In this document: one piece after another, positions 12,826 to 14,224 of the stretch
Position numbering within the stretch: position 1 is the first letter of the stretch
Layout: every line of letters begins with the position of its first letter
NCBI GenBank assembly: GCA_001818895.1
Contig: MHLB01000024.1
Coordinates: forward strand, 1-14,224
Source: Candidatus Liptonbacteria bacterium RIFCSPLOWO2_01_FULL_53_13
Lineage (GTDB): Bacteria; Patescibacteriota; Minisyncoccia; UBA6257; 2-01-FULL-56-20
Direction of reading: 5' to 3'
DNA length: 14,224 nucleotides
Translations under genes and position numbers: made by a program
Notes under the pieces: model-generated
What the model saw: the letters and a program-made list of their open reading frames with translations, nothing else
The model's database searches: none
Told to the model about the DNA's origin: nothing

Positions 12826-13398
12826 ATGAAACAATATATCAGCATCGCAATCATAGTCGCCATTGTGGCCGGAGCTTTGGGGTACGGCATCGGTTTTAAA
12901 ATAGGCAGACAGAAAGCGGACGCCGACCTATCTGCGGCGACCGAAAAGGCAAAGAAATATTTTCCCCAAATAACAGACATGCGTTCCGTAAACGGCACGA
13001 TCAAGGAAGTCGGTGAAGGGAGAATCGTGATGGAAACGACAGGGATAGAAAATCCGTTTGAAGAGCTGCCGAAGGTGCGCACTGTCATTGTGGGAGGAAA
13101 CACCAAAGTGGTTCTCCAGGAGCAAAAAGACCCGGCGCAATTTCAGCGCGAACTAGCCGAATTTCAGAAAAAAATCCCGACGCTGAAGCCGGGGGAAGTA
13201 CCGGCTGATATCGGCAGATCCCCGACCACGTACACCGAACGGGAAATCTCTTTAAGCGAAGTGGAAGTAGGATGGAATATCACAGCGACTTCCGATAAAA
13301 ATATTAAAATGGCGGAAGAGTTTGAGGCAACTCATATTGCCGTGATGTCCGTTCCCGCGCAACCGCCATCGGCTCCTGCGCCGGCAACTTTGCCGTAG
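12826..13398 (+). CDS. Membrane-anchored small-domain protein (hypothetical)
   Basis: A 190-residue protein with an N-terminal membrane segment (residues 5-27, containing GALGYGIGFKIG). The extracytoplasmic part contains a small beta domain with SVNGTIKEVGEGRIVMETTGI and KVRTVIVGGNTKVVLQ (about 54-98), reminiscent of the OB-like DUF5666 type, a charged helix (QFQRELAEFQKKI), a second strand pair (ISLSEVEVGWNITATSD), and a Pro/Ala-rich tail. The pattern 'V.G.I..V....I.ME' followed by 'TKV' supports the DUF5666-like guess only weakly. It ends 6 bases before the stop of the convergent recG, with no visible terminator between them. It is probably the last member of the exported cluster, though a promoter of its own in the AT-rich 12772-12825 stretch cannot be excluded. 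Confidence 0.6.
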   Translation: MKQYISIAIIVAIVAGALGYGIGFKIGRQKADADLSAATEKAKKYFPQITDMRSVNGTIKEVGEGRIVMETTGIENPFEELPKVRTVIVGGNTKVVLQEQKDPAQFQRELAEFQKKIPTLKPGEVPADIGRSPTTYTEREISLSEVEVGWNITATSDKNIKMAEEFEATHIAVMSVPAQPPSAPAPATLP

Positions 13399-13404
13399 CC
13401 TGCG

Positions 13405-14224
13405 CTATTCAAGATGCAGGCGCGCTTCAAATTGTTTAAGCTGTTCCTTGAGCGCGGGATGTGCTTCCATGCCGCCGTCCGTTTCAAGCACGCCAAGCGC
13501 TGCGGCGCGGGATGCGCGGACGAGCTCCGGGTCCTGAATGCCGCGCATGAGATAATCGGGAAATCCGGTTTGCCGATCGCCGATGAATTCGCCGGGACCG
13601 CGGATGGCAAGATCGCGCTCGGCGAGCTCAAACCCGTTTTTCGCTTCCACGATCGCCTTCAGCCGCGCCTGCGCGGTCTTTCCCGACGAGTCGGTAAAGA
13701 GAAAACAATATGATTGGTGCTCGCCGCGCCCCACGCGCCCGCGGAACTGGTACAACTGCGCGAGACCGAACCGCTCGCTTCCTTCAATCATCATAATGGA
13801 GGCATTCGGCACGTCCACGCCCACTTCGATGACGGAAGTGGAAACAAGAACATCGGTTTTGCGGGCATGAAACTCCGCCATAATTTTTTCTTTTTCGTCC
13901 GCCTTTAATTGTCCGTGAAGCATCGCGACCTGCAGGTCGGGGAATATGGTTTTTGAAAGTTTTTCATATTCTTCCTTCACGGACTTGAGCTCAAGCGTCT
14001 TGAACCACGACCGGTTTTTGTTTGCGGTTTCCTCCTTTTCTTCTTCCGGCTCTATGCGCGGGCAGATGACGAATGCCTGCCGCTCCTTCCGTATTTCCGC
14101 GCGGATGAACTGATACGCCTTCATTCTGTTTTCCGGAGAGACGATCTTCGTGACAATCTTTTTTCTGCCCGAAGGCATTTCGGTGATCGTCGACACATCA
14201 AGGTCTCCGAAGATCGTAAGCGTA
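13405..14224 (-). CDS. recG: ATP-dependent DNA helicase RecG, C-terminal part
   Basis: Only the last 272 codons are in the window; the frame continues without a start to base 14224, and the GTG at 14196 is internal (TIFGDLDVSTITEMPSGRKK is the usual RecG run before the second helicase domain). RecG unwinds stalled replication forks and Holliday junctions. Visible motifs of the C-terminal RecA-like domain are VAMLHGQLKADEKE (motif IV region), DVLVSTSVIEVGVDVPNA (motif V), and LYQFRGRVGRGEHQSYCFLF (motif VI with its arginines), followed by the wedge-contact region (ERDLAIRGPGEFIGDRQTGFPDY). The C-terminal tail is typical in length. It is convergent with the exported cluster and is unrelated to it in function. 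Confidence 0.95.
   Translation of the reverse strand, partial: TLTIFGDLDVSTITEMPSGRKKIVTKIVSPENRMKAYQFIRAEIRKERQAFVICPRIEPEEEKEETANKNRSWFKTLELKSVKEEYEKLSKTIFPDLQVAMLHGQLKADEKEKIMAEFHARKTDVLVSTSVIEVGVDVPNASIMMIEGSERFGLAQLYQFRGRVGRGEHQSYCFLFTDSSGKTAQARLKAIVEAKNGFELAERDLAIRGPGEFIGDRQTGFPDYLMRGIQDPELVRASRAAALGVLETDGGMEAHPALKEQLKQFEARLHLE

Overview
The window looks like part of a Candidate Phyla Radiation (Patescibacteria) genome, most likely of a Parcubacteria-type lineage. This is inference from gene content and style: compact, short versions of conserved proteins (100-residue MscL, half-size EamA transporter), a monomeric-type B12-dependent ribonucleotide reductase with an ATP cone, lamin-tail-domain surface proteins, a prepilin-like protein, many anchored exported proteins of unknown role, and promoters with near-perfect -10 boxes but few Shine-Dalgarno sequences. 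No rRNA, tRNA, CRISPR array, transposase or phage structural module is recognisable. All 17 gene ends use TAA or TAG, never TGA.

Layout. (1) 107-2788, + strand: a small metal-motif-free ArsR-type regulator; a 36-bp palindrome beside an extended -10 promoter; an anchored protein ending in a lysozyme-inhibitor (MliC) domain; an SdpI-family membrane protein; and TspO/MBR. (2) 2858-4460, + strand: MscL, a cupin, a half-size EamA transporter and a helical hypothetical protein. The two blocks together form an envelope and stress set (lysozyme inhibition, SdpI-like immunity/signalling, tryptophan-rich sensor, osmotic valve). (3) 4502-4600: a bidirectional terminator and a nested inverted repeat between convergent genes. 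(4) 6924-4636, - strand: the class II ribonucleotide reductase NrdJ. (5) 6925-7348: a divergent, non-coding spacer with promoters and several hairpins. (6) 7349-10217, + strand: a two-domain lamin-tail surface protein, a pseudopilin-like protein and an anchored histidine-free cupredoxin-like protein, separated by repeat-rich spacers. (7) 10256-13398, + strand: four consecutive exported proteins that look like one unit: a tail-fibre/shufflon-like surface fibre, an anchored beta-domain protein, a Cys-rich protein with a MopE-type putative metal-binding motif, and an anchored small-domain protein. (8) 14224-13405, - strand: the C-terminal part of RecG, running off the window.

Most of the coding capacity outside NrdJ and RecG acts at or beyond the membrane, which fits an epibiotic cell that meets host defences and surfaces. 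The most interesting points are the uncharacterised fibre/metal-motif exported cluster, the multi-domain MliC protein, the complete absence of TGA stops, a palindromic TATAG(G)ACC element shared by two promoters, leaderless-looking starts, and small repeat families, one of which is embedded in a coding sequence.
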